Positions 37,167 through 45,047 of a stretch of DNA of 64,000 nucleotides are shown here, one piece after another. Where the stretch lies: NCBI GenBank assembly GCA_016794505.1, contig JAEUJZ010000037.1:248001-312000 (forward strand), read 5' to 3'. A model generated the notes under the pieces. It was not told the origin of the DNA. It saw only the letters and a program-made list of their open reading frames with translations, and did no database searches. Every line of letters begins with the position of its first letter. Within the stretch, counting starts at the first letter, position 1. Made by a program: the position numbers and the translations under genes. The stretch is from Myxococcales bacterium (GTDB taxonomy: Bacteria; Myxococcota_A; Polyangia; Palsa-1104; JAEUJZ01).

Positions 37167-38012
37167 CTATTCATGGGGAGGACGATTGGCCTGACGTTTC
37201 TTGATGCCATCCATCACCACCGAGATGCGCCAGAAGGCCGTGATGTTGGTCAGGACCGCCATCAGCGCCATGACGATGACGACGATGTGATAGAGCGGCT
37301 GTGGGGCTCCTGGCTCGATGAAGGCGGACAGGATGGGCGCCACGGCCGTGCTCACGCCAAGCCACACCGCTCGCTCGTGCCGCTGCATATACCCAGCGCT
37401 GGCATCAATGCCCAGTGCATCCCCTTTGGCGCGCGTATAGCTGACCAAGGTCGAGCCAATCATGGCCAACGCGACAAGCGGCAGCACCAGCTTGTCGTTG
37501 CGGTAGTAGTACAGATAGCCGAGGTAGGTGATGAGGTCGTTGTAGCGGTCGATCGTGGAATCAAAGAACTCGCCGCTGGCCGAGCAGTTGTTGGTGGCAC
37601 GAGCCACGATGCCGTCCCACGCATCGCAGGTGAAAGCAAAGAGCAGCGTCCAGCCGCCCAGTGCGAAGTGTCCCATGCCGATGGCCAAGGCGCCGCCGAT
37701 GGTCAGAAGCAGCGAGCCGAACGTGATCATGTTCGGCGTGATGCCGAGCACGATGCACAAGCGCACCGGGATGCGAAACATCCAATAGCCAAACTCCATG
37801 ACGACGCGCGGCAGCCAGGGGCTCTTGAACACGGTGTCGATGCGCGGCGTGCGCTCCATCCCGAACAGCGCGCAGCGCAAAAGATAGACAATGAACGACA
37901 CGATCCAGAACGTCGGAAGCCCGAGCAGCGGGATCTTCACAGCCCAAGGCAAGCTCCACAGCATCTGGCCCGCCGTCGAAGCAGGGTCGCCGGGATGAAG
38001 TGTCGTCAGCAT
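37167..38012 (-). CDS. CDP-alcohol phosphatidyltransferase family protein
   Basis: 281 residues with about five or six membrane helices. The catalytic motif is intact: DAWDGIVARATNNCSASGEFFDSTIDR, the D-x2-D-G-x2-A-R-x8-G-x3-D-x3-D form. These enzymes move a phosphate-linked alcohol from a CDP-donor to an acceptor in phospholipid synthesis. Long hydrophobic N-terminal part (about 25-60) is extra to the core. The acceptor (glycerol phosphate, inositol, serine) is not decided. An AT-rich gap upstream separates it from the divergent chalcone-isomerase-like gene. Confidence 0.9.
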   Translation of the reverse strand: MLTTLHPGDPASTAGQMLWSLPWAVKIPLLGLPTFWIVSFIVYLLRCALFGMERTPRIDTVFKSPWLPRVVMEFGYWMFRIPVRLCIVLGITPNMITFGSLLLTIGGALAIGMGHFALGGWTLLFAFTCDAWDGIVARATNNCSASGEFFDSTIDRYNDLITYLGYLYYYRNDKLVLPLVALAMIGSTLVSYTRAKGDALGIDASAGYMQRHERAVWLGVSTAVAPILSAFIEPGAPQPLYHIVVIVMALMAVLTNITAFWRISVVMDGIKKRQANRPPHE

Positions 38013-38240
38013 CTGTCCGGTCCTAGGTTTAAGAGGAAGCTAAGCAGCGAAAGAGACGTCTAGAAAACCCATGTGATAAATACAAAGAAGATGCAAGTGT
38101 TCTGCCACGATACAGCTCACGAACCAGTCGACGATCTGCAAGCCCGCCCGGCCAGCCGTCGAGTCATGCGTGTCCTCGCAGAGCCGCCGCGGCGGCACAA
38201 GACCGAGATCGCCGCTCGATCATCCAGTCAGAAATCCACC

Positions 38241-39038
38241 ATGCCGCCCGGCGATAGCGGCAGGAAGCCTGTCCATAAATCACCAGATCGCGTCTTGGGG
38301 CTGGCGCAGTGGCTGCTTGTCAGCTGTCTTGTGCTGTGGCCGCTGCGCGGGTTGGCGCTTGAGATCAGCGAGCCCGGCAGTGGCCAGCGCTTCGCCAGTC
38401 CGCTGGCCTTTGTAGGCAAGACCCATACCCTGGTCGGCACCGGCCTGCGCAGACACGACGGTGGTGCGTCGTATGCCATGGCCTTGTACGTCGAAGACGG
38501 CGCCCGTCAGAGCTTCCCTGCGGCCTATGATCGTGGCAACCGCACGCGCGCCGGGCTGTTCTCGCAGAACCGAGCGCACAACTTCTTCATTTGGGGTCAC
38601 TTCAGCAAGCTCGCCGTCCTGCGCTTTCTGCGAGGACACAGCCGGCAAGAGCTACAGCGGCAGTTCAGCGAGCCGCTTGCCGAGCTTCTCACCGAAAAGA
38701 CGCCGCCCGAGCTTCGCCAGGACACCCTGACGTTCCTTGGCCTGGTCGACGCCGACCTGCGCGAGGGGCAAGAGCTTCGCCTGTACACCGACGACGTCGG
38801 GCAAATCGATATCTATCTCGACGGCAAGAAGAAAGCCGGACCGCAGAATCCCAAGCTCGCGCGATACCTGTGGGAAATCTGGCTGGGTTTCCATCCCGTG
38901 CAGCCGCAGATGCGCCAGTCGCTGCTGGAACGACTGGATGTCTTGGCGCAGCTTCCCCGCCCGGAAAAGCCCACGGCCCCTGGCAAGACCTCGCCTGCTG
39001 CCAAGTCCACCAAGTATCCCCCGCTGCGTCCGCAGTAA
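38241..39038 (+). CDS. Exported chalcone-isomerase-like domain protein
   Basis: 265 residues from the ATG at 38241; the frame opens upstream with no coding character. A basic N-terminus and hydrophobic helix (WLLVSCLVLWPLRGLAL) act as signal peptide. The body fits the bacterial chalcone-isomerase-like domain: LVGTGLRRHDGGASYAMALYVED, a long helix (KLAVLRFLRGHSRQELQRQF), and the closing GQIDIYLDGKK. Bacterial members lack the isomerase function and may bind fatty acids. The C-terminal 30 residues are low complexity. A selenocysteine tRNA gene follows 52 bp downstream. Confidence 0.8.
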   Translation: MPPGDSGRKPVHKSPDRVLGLAQWLLVSCLVLWPLRGLALEISEPGSGQRFASPLAFVGKTHTLVGTGLRRHDGGASYAMALYVEDGARQSFPAAYDRGNRTRAGLFSQNRAHNFFIWGHFSKLAVLRFLRGHSRQELQRQFSEPLAELLTEKTPPELRQDTLTFLGLVDADLREGQELRLYTDDVGQIDIYLDGKKKAGPQNPKLARYLWEIWLGFHPVQPQMRQSLLERLDVLAQLPRPEKPTAPGKTSPAAKSTKYPPLRPQ

Positions 39039-39089
39039 TGGCCTGGCAAGGGCGTTGTTCTCGACGCGGTGCTCTGCTATGAGTGCGGT

Positions 39090-39183
39090 GGGAGTGTGAC
39101 CGGGACTGGTGCCCGGCCCAGTCTTCAAAACTGGTGGGGCGGCTGGAAGGTCGCCTGGCGGGTTCGATTCCCGTACGCTCCCG
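39090..39183 (+). tRNA. selC: tRNA-Sec, anticodon TCA
   Basis: 94 nt. The 8-bp acceptor stem pairs GGGAGTGT (39090-39097) with ACGCTCCC (39175-39182), with G as discriminator and no encoded CCA. The D arm is CCGGG-ACTGGTG-CCCGG. The anticodon arm is CCAGT-CTTCAAA-ACTGG with anticodon TCA at 39125-39127, reading UGA. A long variable arm and a T arm with GGTTCGATTCC follow. The 8-bp acceptor stem, TCA anticodon and length mark a selenocysteine tRNA. The organism should therefore have SelA, SelB and SelD elsewhere. Confidence 0.95.
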
Positions 39184-39321
39184 TGCCTCTCTGCTTCGTC
39201 GTCACATAGTCCCTTGCTCACCCCACGCTGAGCACCGCACTCTGCGTCGCAGCATGAGACGCAGGTTGCGCAGACGGACCGCGGGCCTTAGGTTGGCAGC
39301 CCAAACCACAAGGAGAAGTTC

Positions 39322-39663
39322 ATGGCTTCGCAGCACGTAACCGATGTCACTGATCAGACCTTCAGCAAGGAGGTCTTGAACGCCCCCGTGCCGACCTTGG
39401 TCGACTTCTGGGCTGTCTGGTGTGGTCCTTGTAAGGCGATCGCTCCGGCCGTTGAGTCATTGGCGACGACGTTCCAGGGCTCGCTCAAGGTCTGCAAGAT
39501 GGATATCGATCACAACCAGGAGACGCCGCAGAGCTTCGGGATTCGCTCGATCCCAACGCTGCTGATCTTCCACAAGGGCAAGGTGATCGAACAAATCGTC
39601 GGAGCGGTCCCCAAGGCCAAGCTCGAAGAAAAAGTCCGCTCGGCGCTCGCCAAAGCGCAGTAA
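39322..39663 (+). CDS. trxA: Thioredoxin
   Basis: 113 residues. WCGPCK active site (near residues 33-38), FWAVWCGPC entry strand, cis-Pro SIPTL, and the closing GAVPKAKL. AAGGAG precedes the ATG. It is a canonical cytosolic disulfide reductase, and it sits beside the selenocysteine tRNA. Confidence 0.97.
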   Translation: MASQHVTDVTDQTFSKEVLNAPVPTLVDFWAVWCGPCKAIAPAVESLATTFQGSLKVCKMDIDHNQETPQSFGIRSIPTLLIFHKGKVIEQIVGAVPKAKLEEKVRSALAKAQ

Positions 39664-39827
39664 GTCGCCAGCCGAATCTCGCCTGTCGTCCTCGGCCATG
39701 GCGCGCATCGGCACGCAGAGCGCGGCTGGTTCTTCTTGGTTTGTGCGCGACGCCCGACTGATCAGCGGGCAGCCAAATTTTTGACAGCCCGCATGGACTG
39801 GCTTGTGATCTCGACGGAGATCATCCC

Positions 39828-40319
39828 ATGTTTCCAGGCCTTGTCCTTGCAGACGCGTCGTGGAGTGGCCCCTCTGCCCCGGTCGCGTCCAGCTCTGCGG
39901 CGACGCCAGGGGTCGACCCCGGCCTAGGTGTCTCGCTGCTTGGGCCGCTTGCGCTGGTCAGCGTGCTGCTCATCGCCGTGCTGCTGCTCTTGCGCTATCT
40001 GCGGCTCGCCAAAGCTCGCTCGTCGGCAGGGCTCTTGTCTGTGATCGAGCAGGCCACGCTCTCGCCACAGCATACGGTGTATCTCGTGCATGCCGCGGGA
40101 CGCTACCTTTTGCTCGGAGCAGCCCCAGGGGGTCTGTCGCTACTCACCGAGGTGCCTACGAGCCACGTGCTCTCGCAGCAGCCCCCTGGCGTGCTGACCT
40201 CTCAATCAAATCCGGATCGCTTCGTCAGCGATGGCGATGACAGCGAGGAGGATCTGCCTGCCATCGCCGCCCGCCCCACCTCGATACCGTCGCTGCCTGC
40301 GGAGCCGCTCAGCCGATGA
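39828..40319 (+). CDS. fliO: FliO-like flagellar-type export protein
   Basis: 163 residues. A short N-terminal exported part, one membrane helix (LGVSLLGPLALVSVLLIAVLLLLRYL, about 33-55), then a small cytoplasmic domain of the SpoA/SwrAA-like strand type (LSVIEQATLSPQHTVYLVHAAGRYLLLG) that marks FliO. The tail is Pro/Ser-rich. GGAG precedes the ATG and the stop overlaps the next start. FliO stabilises FliP assembly in the export gate. The sequence is weakly conserved in all FliO proteins, so position counts much here. Confidence 0.75.
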   Translation: MFPGLVLADASWSGPSAPVASSSAATPGVDPGLGVSLLGPLALVSVLLIAVLLLLRYLRLAKARSSAGLLSVIEQATLSPQHTVYLVHAAGRYLLLGAAPGGLSLLTEVPTSHVLSQQPPGVLTSQSNPDRFVSDGDDSEEDLPAIAARPTSIPSLPAEPLSR

Positions 40320-41017
40320 CGCCACTTTCCGCCACACCGCTTGCCACATCGCCGACCACGCTGGACAGCCTGCTTGTGGCCTATGGGCCCTTGGTGCTGC
40401 TCGCTTGTGTGCTGCTCTTGGCTGTCGTGAAAGCCGGTGTGGTGCTGGCTCTTTTGCGACAGGCTCTGGGGGGGATTCCGCCGGCCCCTCTGGCCGCCAT
40501 CCTGGCCATCGCGCTTTCCTGCTTCGCGATGGCCCCGCTGGCCGAGCGTGTACATAGCGCTCTGTCGACACCTAGCTCACCCCCCAGCGCAGGATCGCTC
40601 GCAGTCGAGCCCGAAAAGCAGTTGGAAGCAGGCCTGCGCCCCCTGCGCGAATTCCTATCCCGCCACACGCCACCGCGAGACGTGCAGGCGGTCGCCGACC
40701 TTTCTGCCCGCATGCGCCCCCAGCTCGCGCCGGCACCAGGTACACCGCCCACGCTGCCTGCTCTGCTCTTGGCCTTCGTTCTTTCTGAGCTGCGCACGGC
40801 ATTTCTCGTCGGGTTTGTGCTGCTGGTTCCGTTTGTGCTGATCGATCTGCTCATCGGCAGCCTACTGTCGGGGCTTTCGCTTGCGGGGCTGTCGGTGCAA
40901 GCCCTGGCAGTGCCCTGCAAGCTGCTCTTGTTTGTCGCCTGCGATGGCTGGCAGCTTTTGGTGCGCGGGCTGCTCTTGGCCTATGGCACCCCACACGGCG
41001 CCCCCACGGGACCCTAG
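40316..41017 (+). CDS. fliP: FliP/SctR-like export-gate protein
   Basis: 233 residues, ATG overlapping the FliO stop (ATGA). The two FliP segments are visible: VVLALLRQALGGIPPAPLAAILAIALSCFAMAPL, the N-terminal family block, and LSELRTAFLVGFVLLVPFVLIDLLIGSLLSGLSL followed by PCKLLLFVACDGWQLL, the C-terminal block. This forms the pentameric core of the flagellar or type III export gate. The start has no long signal peptide and the middle is Pro-rich. Confidence 0.88.
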   Translation: MTPLSATPLATSPTTLDSLLVAYGPLVLLACVLLLAVVKAGVVLALLRQALGGIPPAPLAAILAIALSCFAMAPLAERVHSALSTPSSPPSAGSLAVEPEKQLEAGLRPLREFLSRHTPPRDVQAVADLSARMRPQLAPAPGTPPTLPALLLAFVLSELRTAFLVGFVLLVPFVLIDLLIGSLLSGLSLAGLSVQALAVPCKLLLFVACDGWQLLVRGLLLAYGTPHGAPTGP

Positions 41018-41027
41018 GATTCACGCC

Positions 41028-41306
41028 ATGAGCGACGCGGCCTTGCTGACGCTGTTCGAGCGCGCCCTGCTTCTGACCTTGCTGCTGGCCTTGCCCCCTT
41101 TGCTGATGGCGGCGCTGGCCGGAAGCCTGGTGGGCTTGCTGCAGGCTCGTCTGGGGATTCACGAGGCGACGCCGCCGGCATTGGCCCGTCTGCTCGCAGG
41201 CCTGCTGACCGTGATCCTGCTCGCCCCGTTCCTGGGTCGCGAGACCCTGCGCTTTGCATCGGCTCTGTGGAGCGCGCTGCCTGGCCTGGGATCCTCGGGA
41301 TCCTAA
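41028..41306 (+). CDS. fliQ: FliQ/SctS-like export-gate protein
   Basis: 92 residues, the size of FliQ, with two membrane helices (about 12-34 and 55-75). The pattern LLLTLLLALPPLLMAALAGSLVGLLQA...EATPPALARLLAGL matches FliQ, whose conserved Q of LLQA is present. AGGA lies 8 bases upstream. Between FliP and FliR in the usual operon order. Confidence 0.85.
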   Translation: MSDAALLTLFERALLLTLLLALPPLLMAALAGSLVGLLQARLGIHEATPPALARLLAGLLTVILLAPFLGRETLRFASALWSALPGLGSSGS

Positions 41307-41308
41307 GG

Positions 41309-42088
41309 ATGCCAAGCCCCCTTCTCGGCGTCATCTTGCTGTCGCTGCGCTGGCTGCCACTTCTTCTGTGGCTGCCTGGTGTGGGCTGGCTAGCCCGGCT
41401 GCTTTCGTGGGGGCTCTGTACTCTTTTCACCGCCTCGCTGGGCCTGGATCGGCTGCCGCAGTCGGCCCCCGCCCTGGATGCCCTTGGCTGGGCCATCCCG
41501 GCTGCGCACGAGCTCGCGATGGGCCTGCTCATCCTGCTTGGCGTCGCGTCGCTGTGGGCAGCGCTTCAGGCCGCCGCCCGACTCGTGGGCCGCTCGCTCA
41601 TGTTGCCCGATGGGGAGTTCGATATCGCAGGGCCTATCGGACTCTCGGCCTCGCTGTCTCAGGCCTTTGGGTGGTGTGGCACCGCGCTTTTTTTTGCGGC
41701 CGGCGGCCTTGATCGGCTGGTGGCCCTGATGGCTACAAGCTATGCGCTCTTGCCCCTGCCTGGCTCAGGGCAGGAACCTGCGCCGTTTTCGTTTGGCTCT
41801 TCGCAGCTTACTGCCGTCGGAGAGCGCTTGTTTGCTCTGCTCTTGGTGCTCGCGCTGCCGGCGCTTGCCCCCCGCTTGCTGGCTGAAGCGGCGCTGGCCC
41901 TGTCGCTGCGTAGCGGCCTCTCTGGGGCCAGTTCTCCGACGGCACAGGCGGCAATCCGTCCCCTGCGTCCCGTGCTCTGGCTGATCTGCCTGGCCCTGTC
42001 CGGGGGCGCAATCCTTACGCTGTGGCTGCAACAAGGCCCCGCCCTGTTGCACATGCTGCTTTTCCCTGCAAGTACACAACGGACCTAA
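41309..42088 (+). CDS. fliR: FliR/SctT-like export-gate protein
   Basis: 259 residues from the ATG at 41309, three bases after the fliQ stop; FliR is normally about 255. The chain is almost wholly hydrophobic with about six or seven helices. AAHELAMGLLILLGVASLWAALQAA and the helix-break segments are FliR-like, including the conserved E-x-x-x-G (HELAMG). The helix after GERLFALLLVLALPALAPRLLAE holds another family block. FlhA, FlhB and ATPase genes are not in the window. Confidence 0.8.
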   Translation: MPSPLLGVILLSLRWLPLLLWLPGVGWLARLLSWGLCTLFTASLGLDRLPQSAPALDALGWAIPAAHELAMGLLILLGVASLWAALQAAARLVGRSLMLPDGEFDIAGPIGLSASLSQAFGWCGTALFFAAGGLDRLVALMATSYALLPLPGSGQEPAPFSFGSSQLTAVGERLFALLLVLALPALAPRLLAEAALALSLRSGLSGASSPTAQAAIRPLRPVLWLICLALSGGAILTLWLQQGPALLHMLLFPASTQRT

Positions 42089-42116
42089 ACCCCGACTTTT
42101 GCTATACTCTGAGACA

Positions 42117-42812
42117 ATGACCGCTCCGCAGGTGCCTGAGCAGATCGCTCCCTATGAGGTCTTTGCTGATTGCCCGCTGATCAGTGGCACACCGCTCGTG
42201 GCGCACCTGCTCGGTCGACGCTTCGAGCAGCGACTTAACGAGCGCAGCAACGAGCCCTTCGACAGTGACTTTCAAAAGGCGCTGCTCAAGACGCTGTCAC
42301 ACTTGTGCGCGGCGCTGGGCTGCACCTTCGGCTACGCCGATCGCACGGATCTCTTGCTGTATGCGCTGTCCAACGGCAGCGATGCGCGACGGCTGCTGAC
42401 CCGCCTCGCCGCCGAGTCTTCGGCCAAGCTGTCGCTGTTGATGGGCGATGTCTACACCTTCGATGTTCGCCTGTTCGAGTGCCCGTCGACCGAGATCGCC
42501 CGCGACTACTTTGCATGGAAGCGCGAGCGGGCAGCGAGCAGCGCGCTCGATCGCTATGTCACCCATAAGCTCGTAAGCGCCGGCAGCGATCCCAAGGATG
42601 TACCGAGCATCCTTGAAGGCATGGACAGCGATCAGCGCATCGGTCTTTTGCGTCGACATGGTCTGGACTATGCGACGCTGCCGGCGTGGCAGCGCAACGG
42701 CTCGGCGGTCTATACCGCGCAGGACGATGCCCGCGGCCCGCATCTGGTGATCGATCTGCGCCTGCCCGAGCTACCCCAGTACGCGGCCTATCTGACCAAG
42801 CACATCGTCTAG
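42117..42812 (+). CDS. Thg1-like (tRNA-His guanylyltransferase family) protein lacking metal aspartates
   Basis: 231 residues from the ATG at 42117. Family pattern of Thg1-like proteins is clear: PLVAHLLGRRF at the position of the PxVxRLDGRxF motif, NEPFDSDFQKAL, FGYADRTDLLLYAL in place of GYxxSDEISLLF, FDVRLFECPSTEIARDYFAWKR, and LRRHGLDYATLPAWQRNG at the end. The catalytic Asp of the DGR motif is Leu32, and the SDE triad reads Arg-Thr-Asp (76-78), so both metal-binding Asp appear lost. Thg1 adds nucleotides 3'-to-5' on RNA. This one is probably not an active polymerase and may bind RNA. Confidence 0.75.
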   Translation: MTAPQVPEQIAPYEVFADCPLISGTPLVAHLLGRRFEQRLNERSNEPFDSDFQKALLKTLSHLCAALGCTFGYADRTDLLLYALSNGSDARRLLTRLAAESSAKLSLLMGDVYTFDVRLFECPSTEIARDYFAWKRERAASSALDRYVTHKLVSAGSDPKDVPSILEGMDSDQRIGLLRRHGLDYATLPAWQRNGSAVYTAQDDARGPHLVIDLRLPELPQYAAYLTKHIV

Positions 42813-42820
42813 CGTTGACC

Positions 42821-42841
42821 CCGCCGCAAGGCGTGCGGCGG
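42821..42841. terminator. GC-rich hairpin between convergent genes
   Basis: CCGCCGC at 42821-42827 pairs with GCGGCGG at 42835-42841, a perfect 7-bp stem with a 7-base loop. It sits in the 40-bp gap between the stop codons of the Thg1-like gene (plus) and the M48-like gene (minus), so it could serve both. No U-tract follows, so termination is inferred. Confidence 0.4.
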
Positions 42842-42852
42842 CAGAATGGCGG

Positions 42853-43659
42853 CTAGCCTTCTTTGTCGTCGAGGATGCGCGAGACCGCATTGTCGCAGTC
42901 TTCCTGGCTCTCGCCTTCGTCCGACGCATCGCCGAGCGAGCCCACGACGGTCTTGTAGTACGCGCTGGCCGCAAAGCGTGCGAGCGCACGACGGCGACGC
43001 TCTAGCCCCCGCGGATCCCTGGCATCCGCGATCTTGGAAAGCGCCGACTGCGAGACATCGAGATCGCGAGCGCACAACAAGCCAGCCCGATCGGCCGTGA
43101 CGTCGGCTCGGCGCGCCCACGCTTGCAGGCTCAGCGTTGCTGGACGTACGGCCCAGCGGACCAGCGTGCTCTTGGCGTGGGTCAGGTAGTGCAGCGCGGT
43201 GAAAAAGGGCACGTGCCCGTTCTGGATGCGCCCGCACTCGCGCCCCAAGACATCCAAGAGCTCGTTTTCGCTGAGCGAGTCCACAAGGCCCTGCGCCACG
43301 ACGACATACGACTCTTCATCCGTCCCCAGGGTCAAAACCCCGCCGGGCTGCGGCGTGACATAGACCGCCGGCATCGGGATGTGAAGGATCTCGGCACAGC
43401 GACGAATGACCTTGTGTACCTGCGCAAAGCGCTCGGGCGATGCGCGCAGCGCCGGACCCAGAAGCTCGGCCCGCGCGACGTGCCCCCAAAGCCGCACGGT
43501 CTCGTCAAGCGCTAGCTGGACGGGGCGCAGCTTGTCGAGCGTACGTAGCAGCCGCACATCGCCGGGATAGGCATAGGCGGCACCCTCGCGCACCTGCGCC
43601 GCCCGCAGGCCTTTGCGACGGGCGACATAGCGCTGAAAGTCGAAGTCGATGGCGGGCAT
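42853..43659 (-). CDS. M48-like peptidase-fold protein with altered zinc motif
   Basis: 268 residues from the ATG at 43659. The segment LDVLGRECGRIQNGHVPFFTALHYL aligns with the helix VLGHELGHIxSGH of M48-like peptidases, but HExxH reads RECGR (about residues 140-144); only the following His149 remains. The downstream Glu-containing part is ADRAGLLC, as in the family. So the zinc site looks destroyed while the scaffold is kept. The stop of the upstream gene is 9 bp before its start. A long Lys/Arg-rich N-terminus and acidic tail are present. Function unknown. Confidence 0.75.
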   Translation of the reverse strand: MPAIDFDFQRYVARRKGLRAAQVREGAAYAYPGDVRLLRTLDKLRPVQLALDETVRLWGHVARAELLGPALRASPERFAQVHKVIRRCAEILHIPMPAVYVTPQPGGVLTLGTDEESYVVVAQGLVDSLSENELLDVLGRECGRIQNGHVPFFTALHYLTHAKSTLVRWAVRPATLSLQAWARRADVTADRAGLLCARDLDVSQSALSKIADARDPRGLERRRRALARFAASAYYKTVVGSLGDASDEGESQEDCDNAVSRILDDKEG

Positions 43660-43668
43660 GAGCAAGCC

Positions 43669-44976
43669 TTACGTCGCCGAGCTAGCCGCTTGCTGCGCAC
43701 GCTTGGCAGGAGCCAGCCGCAGGTCCGATGTCAGCCACGCACCGCCGGTCTTCTTGGGCGGCAGCCGACGGAACGACTTCAGCACGGCATCGGCATCCGC
43801 CGCCGCTTCCTGAATCGGAATGAAAGGTGGCGTGGCCACGCCGATGCGGAACACGCGACCGTCGTGATCACACAGCCAGCGCACCACGGTGTGCGTGCGG
43901 ACGCCGCCCAAGGTCAGGCTGACCTGTACGGCCAGCGCGACGCGCGCACCGTCGGAAACGCGAGCAGGATCCTGCGGCAGCTCAACGGCTTCGGTGTGGA
44001 CTTCGATCTGGCTGCCGCCTTGCTGCTGCCATTCCTGCACTTGCCGCTGCAGAAGCTCCATCAGCTTGTCGGGGCGCCCCTCGGCAGGCAGCGTGATGCC
44101 CGAAAGCTGACGCACATCCAGCATCTGCGGCTCGTCGCCGCCTTCCAGAATCACGCGCGAAAGCAGCGTCACACCGACTGGAATCGGCAGTACGCCATCG
44201 GGAATCAGCGCATAACGCGCGGGCAAACGAATGGCAGCGCCGACGCTCGGCAGCTCGATCTCGCTACCGGGAGCCGGCAAGGGCGTCGCCGGAGCTGTGA
44301 TATCCAGCTCGTCCTTCGACAGCGCAAGCAGCCAGCGAATCGCGGCACGCACGCAGGTCAGGGGGTGCTGCGGGAACTGCGCGTCGTTGGCCGGGTCGTC
44401 AAAGTGCGACTGACCCAAGCGCCGCGCCAGCTTCTGCGGACCCTCGCCAGGGTACTTCTGCAGCGCGTGATTGAGCAGGTTGGTCTCGCGATAGCCCGTC
44501 TGCTGCGTGTGCTGAAACGCGGTGATATCCAGGATGCCGGTGGCCACTGGGATCAGGATGTTGCCGACGACGGCCTCCATGACCGGCTCGTACGCGACAC
44601 GGCGCAACGTAAACAGCGCCGGCTGGCCGCAGACGGTGATGTACTCGGCCTGAATCAGCGGATGAAACTCAGGATCGCTGGTGCGCACGGGCGGACGCTG
44701 GGGAGGCGCCTGGCCCGGCTGCGCCTGCAGCTGAATCTGGTGGTACTGCTGCTCGAAGCTATAGCGCGCGTGGCGTTCCAGATCGCGCTTGTGATCGGCG
44801 AAGTGCTCGGGACGCAAGTCAGCGCGCCACGGAGCATGCACGATGTGCCAGCCGACGCGATGCTCGGCATCAATCAGAACCGCCCGGCGCTCTTGCTCAT
44901 CTTGCACGCGCCAGGACTCGGGAATGGCCAGCTTCAGGCCCGGCAAACCTTTTTTGATGTCGTCGATAAAGCCCAT
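43669..44976 (-). CDS. Protein of unknown function
   Basis: 435 residues. No family recognised. It has two similar halves: each has a strand-rich domain (FHPLIQAEYITVCGQPALFTLRR and, near residue 345, VALAVQVSLTLGGVRTHTVVRWL), so it may be an internal duplication. No signal peptide or membrane helix. It is followed 9 bp later by the M48-like gene and probably expressed with it. Confidence 0.65.
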   Translation of the reverse strand: MGFIDDIKKGLPGLKLAIPESWRVQDEQERRAVLIDAEHRVGWHIVHAPWRADLRPEHFADHKRDLERHARYSFEQQYHQIQLQAQPGQAPPQRPPVRTSDPEFHPLIQAEYITVCGQPALFTLRRVAYEPVMEAVVGNILIPVATGILDITAFQHTQQTGYRETNLLNHALQKYPGEGPQKLARRLGQSHFDDPANDAQFPQHPLTCVRAAIRWLLALSKDELDITAPATPLPAPGSEIELPSVGAAIRLPARYALIPDGVLPIPVGVTLLSRVILEGGDEPQMLDVRQLSGITLPAEGRPDKLMELLQRQVQEWQQQGGSQIEVHTEAVELPQDPARVSDGARVALAVQVSLTLGGVRTHTVVRWLCDHDGRVFRIGVATPPFIPIQEAAADADAVLKSFRRLPPKKTGGAWLTSDLRLAPAKRAQQAASSAT

Positions 44977-45047
44977 GGGAGTCCCAATCTATCACAGGGC
45001 AGCCGACCCGCGGGGAGCCAGCCATGCGTTTGTCGGGTCGCTGGTGG

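Noticed and set aside
42103..42108. TATACT as a -10 element for the Thg1-like gene
   Set aside because: No -35 hexamer at the right distance and the gene lies 28 bp after FliR, so read-through is as likely.
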